In this document: positions 10,370 through 23,050 of the stretch, piece after piece
How the letters are laid out: every line of letters starts with the position of its first letter
Numbering within the stretch: the stretch's first letter is position 1
DNA from: Malania oleifera
Lineage: Eukaryota > Streptophyta > Magnoliopsida > Santalales > Ximeniaceae
Direction of reading: 5' to 3'
DNA: 64,000 nt
Assembly: GCF_029873635.1 (NCBI RefSeq)
Contig: NC_080420.1
Location: 122,458,719-122,522,718, forward strand
Program-made: the position numbers and the translations under genes
The notes under the pieces: model-generated
What the model saw: the letters and a program-made list of their open reading frames with translations, nothing else
What the model was told of the DNA's origin: nothing
Databases searched by the model: none

Positions 10370-13239
10370 TGTAACTAAAATTTAAAACTTTGGATCACCA
10401 GGTTTAGCATTCTAGAACGAAAATGTATTATGTTTTGGCACACTTGCAACAATTCATAATTTGCTAGGGTTTTAGCGTTTTTTGGCAACTATAACTCACA
10501 CTTGGCAGCAGATCCTAATTTAGAGTTTGTAATGACAGAAGACTTTATTTGACAGTTATCTGATAGGAGTGACATGTGTCATGAAAATATGTTTCATTTT
10601 TAGCTGTTTCTTGAAGTTACTATAGTGGACTGTTGGCTGGCACTTTCACCCCACCTATAAGCTTGAGCATCTTTACTTTACAGTTATCATTAACTACAGT
10701 ATGCCCAAAACCTTGATTTTCTTGTATAGACTGCTAACGTATTTCTTATCTGGTACTCAAAAAATTTGTTAGTTTCTGTTCTCAGCCCCCACTGGCATCA
10801 CCAGGAATCTCTCTGCAACTGAGTTCCATTCGCTCTTCAGATTGCTGGTGAATAATCTTCTTTTTACTCTTTCATATTAGTTTTAGTGTTTTGTAATAGT
10901 CAAAGCAGTCACTTAATTTTGTCATCTGATGATTAATTTATGGATGCCCTTTAGCATAAGAAATTCACTAATGATTAATGAATAAGATCTTTTCTCCTCT
11001 TTCTATTCCTTTTTTTTTTTTTCCTCATTCCTAAAATAATAAAAGATGTACATGCTACAGGTACTAGGCCTTCGAGAAAACTAGCCAACTAGGTCTCATT
11101 CTTGCCTTCGTTTGACATGATGCCTCCATCTTTGAAGTGAGAGCTGCATTGTTAGGAAAGAAAATCAGATAAGATCGCTGATTGAGCTTATTTTTGTTGA
11201 TGCTCCTCTCCAGTTATCATTCATTTATCAACCCGGTCTAATAGAGGAACATAGCAATTGCAGATTATCAAAAAAGTTTGCGTGGCTTTTAATACGTTGA
11301 CTGGAAGATGATAGAGATCATTTGCCTCCTGTTTTAAAGGAAGAACAGCATAGTCTCAAAGAAAATGAACACAAAAAAAATATATCTAGCTTATTTTTGT
11401 TGATGTTCTTCATTGACAAACAAGATGGGATTTGAGAGAGCCATATGATCTAGGGTTTTCTTTCTTTTCAGTTTTGTATAAGCAGCCTTTGTATCTGCAG
11501 TGGGGTTTTCTTGTTGCTCAAGGGTCTTTTGTGCACTAGAGACATGTTTATTTTCCTTTGTCTTGGTAGTCTTCTTCTTATGGAGAGGAAAAATGAAATA
11601 GTTCTGCCATTTGTTGCTGAGTTTGTTTTCTAGAAAAAATTCTTCACAAAGAAAATTTTGAATTAAAATGCGATCAAGTATGATTAGTTTTAGATTATTT
11701 ATTAATGCCAAAATTTACATGTGGAAATCCATGTTCCCAAACGATTGATGGTCTTTAAATCATTGGTATTTCTAAAAGCACCTTTGAACCTCTTATTTTA
11801 TAATATTACCTTGTAGACGCCTTTGAGACGTTAAACCTATTTTGTATTTTATAAAAAGTCCATTTTTCTCTTTCTATTTATATTTGTTAGTGCAACTTAT
11901 TATTTTCGCATTGGATTAATTTTTATTGGATGGATAATTTCATAAATATCTAATTCACCTCCAAAGTTAAAATAAGAAAAAATGCACTTATTTTGTGTTT
12001 GGGATTTGAGTAAAATGTATCATAAAATTATTTTGAGTTCTATTAAAATCCATACAAATCCAAATTCAAGGCTGAAGTTCATGCTCTCAAACTCAACGTT
12101 AAAGTGGTGTTAACTGGTATTTGGCAACATAGATTTTGAGATTTGGAATATTGCATAGATTTACTCATAAGAAACTCAATACAATTTTATAACACATTTT
12201 ATCTAAATGCACACAAATTTAAATCAAATTCTCGAAATCAATACTCTTAAACACAAGATTATAGCCCTTGAAATATTTGCACTTTCAAAAATAATACAAA
12301 AACTGTTGAGCTATATATTTAGTCATAAAAGACCCCGTCCTACGAAAAAAAAAATCGTTATAATGGATCAAAATGTATCCAAATGCAGTTAGGGGACATT
12401 TAGAATTGGAATGTTCCCATAGGACACTCCTATGAATCTCTGTCCTAAAAAGGAGATTTCTCATGAGAATCTTTTGCTTGATTCACTTAATACCTTTTCT
12501 AATTCTCAAGTCAATAAGAGAGAGAGAGACAGAGAAGAGAGAGAGAGAGAGAGAGCACTCTAGCTTCCTTATAGTGTGAACTCCACCCTTCTTCTTTTAA
12601 GTGATACCTTGTTGGTAGTCCTTAACTACTCTAGATCTTTCACATATTTTTTTTACTATCATGGAATAATTATTATTCTTTAAACATGAATAATCTTGAA
12701 AAAGGAAATTAGTTTTCTTGTTATTCCTTGGCCACGTAGACGAGTCCGGTTGAATGACGCTCAGCTACATGGATTTGAGAGTGTGACACTCGCTCGTTGT
12801 AATTGCCTGACCTACTCCTAAGAGGGGAATTCAAGGTCATAAGATCAACCCATGGCTAATCTAATGTACTCTCTTTCTAGGGTAGCCCCCCTTGGTCACG
12901 GAGTTGGCGTATGGTTTACCCAACCTATCCTTTCTTAAAGAGACATGTGGCTCATGCAACTTGCTCCACCTCTTGTGAAGGGGGCTTGGTTTGCATTGAT
13001 GATGACCCTTTTTCTTAGCTAGTAGATCCCTATCTTATTTATGTAACGTAGGAAATCATTGATATATGTGTTGCAGGACTATTGATGCAATAAAAAATTG
13101 AAGTTTTGAGTTCAAGTGCAATTTGACCTTAGTTCCAGGTCCACTAATGCTTTACCAATTTGCTGATTGGATCGTAGTTAGTAACCCTAATCTTCCTTAA
13201 AAATCCTTGTGATGTGTGTAATGTAGGTTACTCTGCAAA
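10370..13239. other. Intergenic, no gene recognised
   Basis: AT-rich spacer with a (GA)n microsatellite near 12520-12556. A block at about 12725-13010 (gacgagtccgg, ccccccttggtcacgg) has higher GC and looks like a relic of a mobile element, but I cannot classify it. The minus-strand frame at 11391-11711 is lysine-rich low-complexity sequence without a domain. Confidence 0.5.
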
Positions 13240-13676
13240 TGAGTCAAGGAGCTTGATTGTTTGAGATTCAACTTGACTTGACTAAAGCTCGTTTCATATT
13301 GATACATGGGTCGAGCTTAAGTATAGCTCCAAAGCTTGAGTTCGAGTTCAAACTCGACTAAATTGAAGTTTGTTTTAAATTAATAAATGAATAGAGTCAA
13401 TAAATTAGTAAAAAAAAAATTGATGGCTAATAAAGATAATTTGAGGAATATATATATATATATCAAAATTTAGAAATCAAATATTTAACGAGCCTAATAT
13501 TGAGTTAGTTTACAAACTTAATATTGACTAATTCATAATCTAGTAGCGAGTTAATAAACAAGTAGGCTTGTGAATTGGTTCAGTTAGTTGGTAAATGAAC
13601 TAGCTCACGAGTCAATTCATAAGCCTAACAAGCTGGGTTTGACTTGACTTAAGCTTGACTTGTTTCTTTAACGAGC
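13240..13676. repeat. 'gagcttgagttcgag' interspersed repeat interrupted by the MULE complex
   Basis: Degenerate alternating cgagctt/gagttcgag/taacgagcctaatattgag wording is typical of a dispersed eudicot repeat that I cannot classify. The same wording resumes directly after the nested complex (36741-36830: gagttcaagcttgagctcaatt). The complex therefore appears to have inserted into this older repeat. Confidence 0.5.
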
Positions 13677-13685
13677 TTGAAATTT
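13677..13685. repeat. Left target-site duplication of outer Pack-MULE
   Basis: TTGAAATTT directly precedes the left terminus (gaagtttttttc) and recurs at 36741-36749 after the right terminus. Nine bases is the classic Mutator-superfamily length. Because of neighbouring bases the duplication could be read as up to 12 bp. Confidence 0.8.
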
Positions 13686-13870
13686 GAAGTTTTTTTCTCA
13701 ATTTATCTTTTTTTTAAATATATTAAATAATATCATTTTTGGAAAAATAATTTCCAGAATGACTATGACGTAATCTCGCTACTTGGTCCAGCGAGATTTA
13801 AACAGCAAAGGAAATTCATGTGTTGATGCGTGACGGCCAAATCTCGCTACTCCATCTAGAGATTTGCATG
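13686..13870 (+). repeat. Left terminal inverted repeat of outer Pack-MULE
   Basis: Begins gaagtttttttc and includes the box gacgtaatctcgct at about 13768. It carries hairpin modules AATCTCGCT-loop-AGCGAGATT (loop acttggtcc) and a partly deleted aaatctcgct-actccatctag-agattt. It ends in the target site used by the inner MULE (gatttgcatg, 13861-13870). Confidence 0.8.
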
Positions 13871-13992
13871 GAGTTTTTTCCTGTTTTATAATTAGAAATA
13901 AATAAAATATAAAATAATACTCTGAACAGGAAATTTTTTCCCAAAATAATGCTCACGTAATCTCGCAGCATGAAGCTGCGAGATTTAAACTG
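13871..13992 (+). repeat. Left TIR of inner MULE
   Basis: A 122-bp repeat from gagttttttcctg to gcgagatttaaactg, matched by 23523-23644 in inverse orientation. It contains the box cacgtaatctcgcagc followed by loop ATGAA and gctgcgagatt. In the right copy, read in the same direction, the loop is TTCAT. Confidence 0.93.
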
Positions 13993-14116
13993 ATGGTCAA
14001 TGAGGAGGGGACGCGTGGCAGAGTGCAGACGAAATCTCGCAGCTTCATGTTGCGAGATTTAAGCAGGCAGCGTGCGTGGAGGCGAAATCTCGCAGCTTCA
14101 TGCTACGAGATTTGAA
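13957..14116. repeat. Left subterminal hairpin cluster of the MULE
   Basis: Three stem-loops share the same stem: taatctcgcagc-atgaa-gctgcgagatt at about 13958, aaatctcgcagc-ttcat-gttgcgagatt at about 14033, and aaatctcgcagc-ttcat-gctacgagatt at about 14084. Spacing is roughly 50-75 bp. Stems are 10-11 bp and loops 5 bp, with the loop in either orientation. Confidence 0.85.
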
Positions 14117-15540
14117 TTAAATTTTATTTTTGAAATTGTAAATATATAAATTTAAACAAAAAATTTACATAAAAGAAATTATTGTTTATGAATAAGTATT
14201 TTGTAATAAAAATTTGGATAAAATCCAAAAAAATATTTCAAAATATGATTCTAACCCCAGAATTTACAAAAAAGACTACAAAATTTCGTATAATTAAATT
14301 TTATTGACGAAATGAATATTTTGTTAGTTAAAGTCGGTCTGCATGTGGAATAATAAAATTTGTCTTTAATAAAATGATATTTTAAAACTCGTGGATTAGA
14401 GACCGAAAAAAAATTTCGAATTGAATGCTTTGATGCTTTAAGTATGACAAAAAAAAATTTAGAAGAAATAAATTTTCAATAAGTTATAAAAATGCCTAAT
14501 AATTATAATGCTGCAAAATGTTTATTGGATGTAATATTTAAAATTAACAATTAAACATTTTGCAAGACAAAGTTAAATTTATTATTTAAATTTTAATTTT
14601 AATTTGTAAAAAGGGAATTAACAATTTAAAATTTTAAATTTATTATTTAAATTTAAACTTTACAAGACAAAGTTAAACATTTTGAAAGATAATAGCAGCA
14701 TCAATACCTCTTCGTACGTTTTAATTTTTTTGTTTTTACTCTTTTTATTATAGTTTGACTATCCGCATACTAAACCAAATATTTTGACCCATCCTTTTGG
14801 TGTTTGAAAGTAGGATTTGGGTCAAATTGGATTATTGTTAGAATGCTTTTTTGTCTTAGTCACCCATTCATATTTAATTAGAGAATGTAGAGAAAACCAT
14901 ACTAAAGTTTTTGTAATTATACAAATTTAAATTGAAATGCAAAATTAACGATTCTTACATGTTGTAACTACATGCTATTTGAACTTTAAATTTGGATAGT
15001 TAATTAAAGTATAAGTTTAGAGAAATCATGAAATAAACTTTAATTAAGGATATACATACTCTAAAAATTAATATATCACTTAATCAATTATATTTTTTTA
15101 TTAAAATTAATATACGTAATTAATTAATATATTTTAAGACAAATTGACTAGGAGTTTAATGGAGAGAACATATATTAAGTGCTCCCTAAGATTTTTGGTG
15201 CATGTAGTATATGGCGGTGAGGGGAAGTTAATGTGTAAATGTTTAGAGTGCTGAAACACGTTTGCATCTGACGACGCACGTAAATGCATGCAGACATACA
15301 AATTTTAGCAATACGAATTTTGTAGTAAAAGACAATTGAATTTAAGGAATTAACTTAACTAGACATGCAAATTTAGACGATACGAATTATGTGTCATTTT
15401 TTAGATTTGGCAGTATTGAATTCTTTAGAGATACGAATTATTAAATGATATATACAAAAGGAAGAAAAAAATAATCAATTATATACAAATGAAATCAAAA
15501 CAATTAATAATATACATACAAATAAAATACAATTAAAGTA
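14117..15540. other. AT-rich non-coding left arm of the MULE
   Basis: Very AT-rich sequence with several tta/aat-rich direct repeats (for example attatttaaatttaa near 14580 and 14640). No coding frame or RNA feature is recognised. It lies downstream of the mobile-domain gene and may hold its 3' UTR. Confidence 0.5.
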
Positions 15541-15548
15541 ATGCTAAA

Positions 15549-17849
15549 CTACTCCGTGCTGCAGCGAGGTCGTCTCCGAGGTCGTGGTGGCTGCCATCTG
15601 CGTCTACCCTCTCCCTGCTTGTCAACATCATCAGGTGTCCTGACCCATCGTGCTGGATGTGAATCCTCTCCCCCAAGAGGTGCTGCATCATCATCATCAG
15701 CCATGCGTAGTGCACGCGGTGAGAAATGATACGATGTCTCGGGACGAGAACGAGGCGGCCTAGGGGGTGCATCGACCTTGACCCCATCGAAAAGATCGTC
15801 CAATAAAAATGACATGGATGGGGTAGCAGCAGAGTCGGATGGGGCATCAGTCGGTCTGCTCGATGGTCCGGCAATATGAGCTACAGTGGAAGGAGTATAA
15901 GGCGTTGACGGGCCAAACAAGTACTCGGTCTGTACGACTGGTGGGGAGGACATGGGATTCCCTGGACGACTAGAGGAAGCATGTTGTCCTCCTCGTACTG
16001 GAGCTGGTCGACCTCCTCATGCTGGTACATCAGGTCGACCTCCTCGTTCTGGGATCTGTCGACCGTCCTCGTGGACGAGGTCCAGTGCAGCACGCATCAA
16101 TCAGTGGATCGCAGGATCTGACGAGATCTGCTCTGCCTCAATGACTATGTCAGCCTACAGGATATGAACATATTTTATTAACGCATTCAAATTGGAAAGT
16201 ATATATATAATAAAATGAGTTGTGGCATTAATCTTCTTACGAGGCTCAAATATACAGCTGCAGTCCTGTCGACGAAGCGGCGTGTGATAGACCTATACCA
16301 AGTGAAGTATGGGTTATCTAGACGCATCGGACTGTGCTCCGCCACTCCTCGTACGATATAGTCTCGCCGATGCTCCCACGCAGTGACGAATATCGCGTGC
16401 GTACTCGACCAGTCTATGACCTCTCGACTGCGTCCATCCATGCCGTGGAGATCGTCCCCAACAATATCTACCCTCGAAGTCATAAATGGGGCGGGAATGA
16501 CCTGTCGAAACCCGAACTGTCGCATGACTAGATCGGGGAGATACCACTCAATAATATGAAAGCATATGAGTGGCACTTGCGCTACCCACAGGTCCCTCCC
16601 TTCTGCATAGGTAGGCGGCATGTCGGCTAAAATCTCATCCGTGTAGGGCATCCATATAAACTGCAGTTAGACAAAACAAAAAGTTATGCACACTATACAC
16701 AACTGAAAGAAAGAAAGAAATGCTTTCATGTGCTATACTTTAACTGATTTATACCTCATGCTCCCAGTGCATGTCCAACTCGAAGCTGTACCAGGGCAAT
16801 GTGTGAAGCGCAACCATCGATGCCCTCAAGTCGTCCCTCCATCTGTATAAGATGAAATCTAAGTTCCTAAATGCAAGACTACTACATATTACAAATTAGT
16901 ATTCATAATAGTTATTGAGTGAATATATAGGGATAGATAAAATAGGTACTAACCGATATGCGAGCGGGAGAGGATCAACCAGACGACCATCCTGACCCCT
17001 CTCAATCTGCAGGAAACCTCGCCGCGTAGGCGCGAATGAAGGAAATCTCTCCCAAGCCCAAACCTGGAGTAAGCGAAGGGGGCCCGCAATCTGTGTCTTC
17101 GAGTGGTGCGCGGCGCGACACATCTCCCTGTACAACCACGCCAAAGTGGCTGACCCCCAACTATACGAGTGACACGCTTCGAAGTCCTCAAGAAGTGGAA
17201 GGAACATAAGATGCGCATAACTGCCGGAAATATCCGAGAAGATCACCCCACAAATAAAACGCAACAAGTGGGCTCGTGCGTGGCATGCTATTATCTGAAC
17301 ATCTGCATATGCCGGGAGCTCACGAAACACATCCCCCTCAAGGAACCGCATACGGATGCGTGCACCAACCAACTCGCTGTCAGGCGGAACAATGCCTAAC
17401 AAACGCTTGCACATAGTACGCAGGGCGAGTCGACCCTGACGGTCTGTAGGTCCCTCCACTGGTCCGGCAGTGCGACTAATGATAGCTCGCCCATCAATCG
17501 GCAACCCAAACAAAACAGCTACGTCCTGTAATGTGACGGTGGCCTCACCATGATGTAGGTGGAACATGTGCGTCTCGGGTCTCCATCGCTCCACCAATGA
17601 TGTGACAAGATGCCAATCAAGCTGGATATGAGCAATCCGATAAATGTCATAAAACCCCGCATCGCGTATCAGTTGGACAATGCGGGGGTCTGCCTCTAAC
17701 CAACGCTCGGCAAACTGCGTGCCCCCTCGGCAGCACAGGGGCTCCGCATGCCCCTCAGCCCACACTCGGCTGGCCCTGTGATGATCGCCCATCGTCAAGA
17801 CGCTCGGATTGGACGGCCCTGGATCAATCCTGGAAATGCATCGTTGCAT
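15549..17849 (-). pseudogene. Plant mobile domain (PMD) protein carried by the MULE, four exons, two nonsense codons
   Basis: Exons read on the minus strand: about 17849-16954, 16842-16755, 16660-16241 and 16154-15549, with phases that join cleanly (CG|A Arg at the first junction). Exon 1 starts around IDPGPSNPSVLT and carries the PMD core (FAERWLEADPRIVQLIRDAG, VERWRPETHMFHL, TVTLQDVAVLFGLPIDGRA). Exon 2 encodes WRDDLRASMVALHTLPWYSF. Exon 3 contains WMPYTDEILADMP, VPLICFHIIEWYLPD and YFTWYRSITRRFVDRTA. This matches the MAIN/MAIL1-like 'plant mobile domain' family, known both as host proteins and as cargo of transposons. In the last exon, TGA codons at 16103-16101 and 16019-16017 sit where the reading otherwise continues into a Pro/Arg-rich tail ending about 15549. 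Both are one C-to-T step from CGA. The start is uncertain: the in-frame Met is at 17849, but a ttccag acceptor just after it (about 17834) could mean a spliced first exon. Its function in transposition is unknown. Confidence 0.85.
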
Positions 17850-17907
17850 CAGAATAGGTATAAATAAAAAAGAAACGGTGTCAAATTGTATAAAACTGCA
17901 TACGAAA

Positions 17908-20534
17908 TCAACGCGACGGTCCCGCTGCATCGCCCGAGTGGGTCCTTGTCGGACACCTTGTGCGATTATGCCCTTCTTGATGACATATACTGCACGTGCT
18001 CCTTTTCCTACCTTCCCTAGCGTCCATCTCATTGTGTATACGGGAGCTCCTTGGACGACCTTTATGTCGAGCATACGCTGGATTTGCCTGTATAGTCGGC
18101 AAAGACGATGCTGGCCAGTACGCCTCGTGCATAATCGGCTGAAAATCCGCCGCATATGTCGCATAATGTTCGGCGGTTGTCCAAGAAGGCTCAACGTACT
18201 GCATGGCATTGAGTCGTGTCTCCGCACATGCAGCGAGAAGGTGGGAGCATGGAAAGTGTAAGGCTTGCCACTTCCCACACGAGCAGCCGTGCAAATCCTG
18301 AATGCGCAGCGTTTGCACGTTGTTTCCTTTATGAGGTCCCAACTGCGCAGTCGTGATGCTGAAAGTACCTCTAGACCGGTTGAACGTCGTCACGCGATGT
18401 CCGGTCGCCTTCAACTTCCTTCTTTCGATCGCAAGCAATGTATGAGGAGTTAATGCATTTCCTCCTGATATTGCATTACGAGCAGCCTCACGTCGGCTAT
18501 TGAAATAATGTGCAACGCGATAAAATGTCAGTTGCACAAGGGTAGTGATTGGGAGGCTACGAGTGCCCTTAAGGACGGCGTTGAAACATTCGACGAGGTT
18601 TGACGTCATGTTCCCATACCTTCTGCCCCCGTCGTAGCACTGAGTCCACATATGAGGAGCGATTTGATCGAAGAACGTCTTTGCGGGTTCCCCACTCTCA
18701 TCGAAGATCTTCTCCATCCACATGTTAAACTTTCTGACCTGATGCTCCCTTCCCACGCGCTCAGCCATTCGCTTCAGATTGACACTGTGCACTTTCGTGC
18801 TGAAGTTGCTTACAATGTGTCGAAGGCAGAATCGGTGGTGCGCGCGTGGTGGCTGCCAATCGGGATTGTGAGACACTGCAGCGATGATCCCTGGATGCCT
18901 ATCTAATATAAGGCAAATGTCGTCCCTATCGGTAATGGAACAAAGACAACACAGAAACCAATTCCATGTGTCCAAACTTTCCTCTTGCACAATAGCGAAT
19001 GGAAGGGGAAATATTTGCCTATTTGCATCCGGGCACGTCGCAATAAGGAGTTTTCCCTTGTACTTACCATACAAGTGTGTCCCATCTATACATATCACAG
19101 GAGGACAGTGGGGAAAACCCTGAATAGATGCTGCGAACTCCCAAAAGACTGATACAAATGTTACGGTCTGATCGCTGCCTGGTATAGGGTTCCACTTCCA
19201 CTTTACGACAGTACCAGGATTATAAGTGCACATTGCTTCCATCCACCTAGGCAACGTCTGATAAGACTTCTCCCAATCGCCGAATACTTGGGCAATTGCC
19301 TTCTGTTTGCCTAACCAAATTTTCTTATATGAGATGGAATAGCCGAAACGACGATCTATGAATTCTTTCAATGTAGCGATTGAGGTCGACGCATCACCCC
19401 TTATCATATTCACAACCTCACTAGCAATAAGGGACGACGTGATTTGGCTATGGTCTTGCGAGAGGAGTTCATTCAACATGTGTGCGGACCACCATATTGA
19501 GTGATTTCGAAGAATCGATGTTTCTGACGATACATCGCACGCAGTCTCCAACTGCATTCAGAGTTTTTACACCTAACAACCCATAATAGTGGGGTCGATT
19601 GCAGGACGTAGAAGTCATGGTGCGTTCGAGCGTGGTATATTCGCACAGCAGCTATCAATTGATCTTTCGACCCGAATAGCATCCCTTGACTCAGTTCTGA
19701 TGATTCATCCGAACGAGTTACCCGTATAGGAAGCTCGTCACCATGGGAAAAATCTGCAGCCTCTACGTCAATTACACCATACATAGGAGGTTCGTCCATG
19801 AAATCTGCCGTATCCGTGCCATCGTTCGATTGACGGGGGGGTGGGTCGACATCATCGGGGAACTCGTTCGTCCCTTCACCAATTTCCTCCTCGTACGTGT
19901 CATCTTGTAAATGAACATCGTTCGTGATGTTCATCCCCACGTCCAGCGCGTTGTTCGCTATTGCGAACAACGATCCTGGTTGTTCTGCTGAAACATCTTC
20001 GCAAACACCATGATAATTCGTATGGATAGTAGTTCCTTCATACATCTGCGCCTCGAATGACGATCGTGGACATTCGTTCATATCCACAACAGGCATCCCA
20101 CCAACATCTGCATCTTCTTCCTCCGCTTCAACCACGTGCTCAATAGACGTTCCTGGCTGCCCATGTGCGGCGACACCCATCTGAGGAATGAGTTCAACAT
20201 ACAGTTGCACAGTCAAATATGTCGTCCCTACGCAGTGTGCATCCAACACCATGCGCAAACCATAATCACTAGTTACGGGAACAACCTCATAGAAGATTGT
20301 ATCATGATGCCCCTTAATCGGGTATCTTGCGGTTAGCCGCAATGCATTTTGATTTGGATCAATTTGCAAATACCTGTATATCTTCGTATGCAATTTAGTT
20401 AATTTACACCTATGACCAATTCTAATAGGTTGAACTGGCGGAATACTATAACTAACACCGGTTTGGCCGGTTATAATGTTACCCCCCATGTACAACAATA
20501 CCGGAACCGGAATACTGCTTGAACTTCCTGCCAT
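17908..20534 (-). pseudogene. mudrA-like MULE transposase, split by a single frameshift
   Basis: The first frame, 20534-19473 (353 codons), has an acidic spacer. It ends in the MuDR DNA-binding zinc finger (C322-x4-C327-x23-H351-x-C353, ending GGPHTC). The second frame, 19557-17908, continues the same protein one base back at LNELLSQDH near 19475. One lost base, or a -1 shift, separates the halves. The second part has the MULE DDE core (D158 in ICIDGTHLYGKYKGK, D219 in LILDRHPG, E323 in SNLVECFNAVLKGTR). It also has a SWIM zinc finger (C425-x-C427-x9-C437-x-H439) and a CCHC knuckle (C522, C525, H530, C535), ending GDAAGPSR. All key catalytic residues are kept. The transposase cuts and inserts at the terminal inverted repeats. 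The mobile-domain gene follows on the same strand about 60 bp downstream, so co-transcription is plausible. Confidence 0.92.
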
Positions 20535-20559
20535 CTAGATTGACGCCCGGTAAATATTA

Positions 20560-23040
20560 AAGACCTACGCAAAACAATAATTTTATGTATAAGTCGTATG
20601 CTAAGTGAATAGTGAACAAAAATTATTTTCAATACATTAATGTGCACATTATATTCTCTAAACGTTTCACTTGTCACTTTGAAAATAGTCTTGCATGCAA
20701 TTCTGACTTCTCTACAAAAAGTCGTATCGAAATTTGGGCAGCATGCCAAGTGTAATTTGAACATTGACCAATTTTTACAATGACCCTTAAAGGTTTGCAG
20801 ACAATATAATAATATAATTGAAGCATGGGAGAACCTATGATATTTACCAGCATGCAATTCACATCACTGCATCAGTCATGCAGGAGGCATTTAAATTCGC
20901 GCTTAGAAAACAAATACTTTTAGATATAACATATAATATTTTTGAAATTTTTTTGTAACCAAGCCTTCAATTAATGCGTGTGTCACAAATATTTATTTAA
21001 TATTTCATAAAAAGTAAAAGACATTTTATATTTTATATTATATAATAAAATTAATTATATATATATATATATATGTATGTATATACATATCTCAAATATA
21101 GATTCAAAAGCTTAAGCAACATCATGTGCCATTGAGTGTATACTAAATAATTAACTTATAATTCCTTCAACTTATATGCGTGCTCCTTTTCATATTCACA
21201 TTGCTTCCAAACATTAATAAAAAATTATTTTTAATATATCATTTATCTCTAATGAACTCATCTTGTCACTAATTTAGAAAGTTATTTTTTATACATAAGA
21301 AAGAAAATGAGATTCATTATCTCCCAAAGGCAACTAGTTAACCACATACCTTTTGTCATTTATATAGTTTGTATTATCAAATTCCAAACACAAACAAATC
21401 ATAGTCATGTGTAGTAGATCGGATCGTATTCTAACAAAAAAATTTGTATGATTTTGGCATGGAGCACACTCAATATGAGTATAAAAGACTAATGTTGAAC
21501 AAGTTAAATTAACTTAAATATAACCCTTTAACTTTATTATTAAGCATTTATAGATCAACAAACTATAACTTATTTGTTACTATAAGATAATTATACAATA
21601 GAAAATTTTATAATACTTTTGAAATCCCAAGGAAGATCATTGAAATTTTTATAAATTTTAAAAAATTTTCACTGAAGTGCAAAGGGCTTGATTTCAATAT
21701 ATAGTTTTTGGATTCCAAATTTGGAGGGCTTCTCATTGGGTTGTAAAAATTATATTTTGGAAGATTGAAATTAAATTAGGGAAGTAGTAAGAAGATAGTC
21801 AATGATATTTTGACTTGTTTTGACCAAAATTTTAACTTATGTATATTCATAGTGGATCATAAGACTCCCATTTCTTATTCACATTCCTATTTTCATATAC
21901 ATTTTCATTTGTCATGTTGTTAAAATAAATATAGAAGTGGGTAAAAAATGGTTTAAGTTTTAATCATAACAAGAAAATGGTGTCATTTCAACCTCAATAA
22001 CATGACATGAGGATGCAAAGCTCTCCATCCCCGACTAGTTAGGGTTTGTTTAGGTTAATGACTCTATTAGAAATACATATATTTTTTCATTATACTTTCT
22101 CCATACAGTTAAGAACCAAAAATTATTCAAATATGATTCATTTTTATTTTAAATTATATGTAATAAAAATTAATTTTCTTCCTTTTTTTTTTTTTTTTTC
22201 TCTTTTTAACTATATGCCATTTATTAAACCCTAACAAACCCTCAACTATAGGTTTTAGGCTCCCAACTCGACCAGTCTTCTTTAAGCATGGTTTCATTCA
22301 CATGAAATATATCATAATCTAATTTCCTGAGTTAAATATAGATTTGTCACTAAAACTATTTTAAAATAAGTTACTTTAATCATTTGTTACGAATTAGGAA
22401 GAACTTGTAATACCCATTAGAAATGGTATTGTGCATTCCAAAATAACCTTATCAAAGTGAGTTAAGACCCACAAACAATACAAAAAATACAAACAAACAA
22501 ATGTCCTAAACACTATTTCTTCTTTGATATTAATGAATATGTAAATTTAAAATATTGAAGATATAATTTGAAGCATAAATATTTGATCAATATACTTTTT
22601 TTTTATTTCAAATTTTCAGATTATATTGTTAAAAAATTAAATGATTATGCGGAGTATATACAAATACTATTTAAGACATAAACTATAATGAAATTATTAA
22701 TTAAAAAAACTAACCTTCCTCTAGATGCAGCAACGAACCCAAATACTCGGAACGCGGCGTGTGATATCAAACCAACTCAAAACATAAACAATTATCTCAA
22801 TAAATCTCAGTAAGTTAAATAAAATATTCACGTTATTTTTCTAAATATTAAATAACATATCCCATCTTCGGCTCTTAAATAACCTCGCCTCGCCTTCGCC
22901 CGAGCCCGAACGGTCACCTGCACCTCGAACGGTCACCTGCCAACCCAACGGTCGTCTGCAAGCTCGAAGGAAGGTCTGCAACTTTTCTTCTCTTCTCCTC
23001 TGCACGATTGTGTTCTGAGAAGGCTCAGGGAGGAATTCAG
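20560..23040. other. AT-rich non-coding right arm of the MULE (transposase upstream region)
   Basis: The sequence upstream of the transposase start on the minus strand is AT-rich, with an (AT)n run at about 21056-21074. No domain-bearing frame is seen. The transposase promoter should lie close to 20535-20900, but no clear TATA box was singled out. Confidence 0.5.
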
Positions 23041-23050
23041 CGTGCAAAAT

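Noticed and set aside
13960-14116. Hairpins as intrinsic terminators or microRNA precursors
   Set aside because: Stems are only 10-13 bp and lie in transposon ends. Bacterial-type terminators are not expected, and the stems are too short for a typical plant miRNA precursor.
15541-16547. Plus-strand and alternate minus-strand frames over the PMD gene
   Set aside because: Shadows of the GC-rich mobile-domain exons. Only the minus-strand frame with PMD motifs and matching splice phases is supported.
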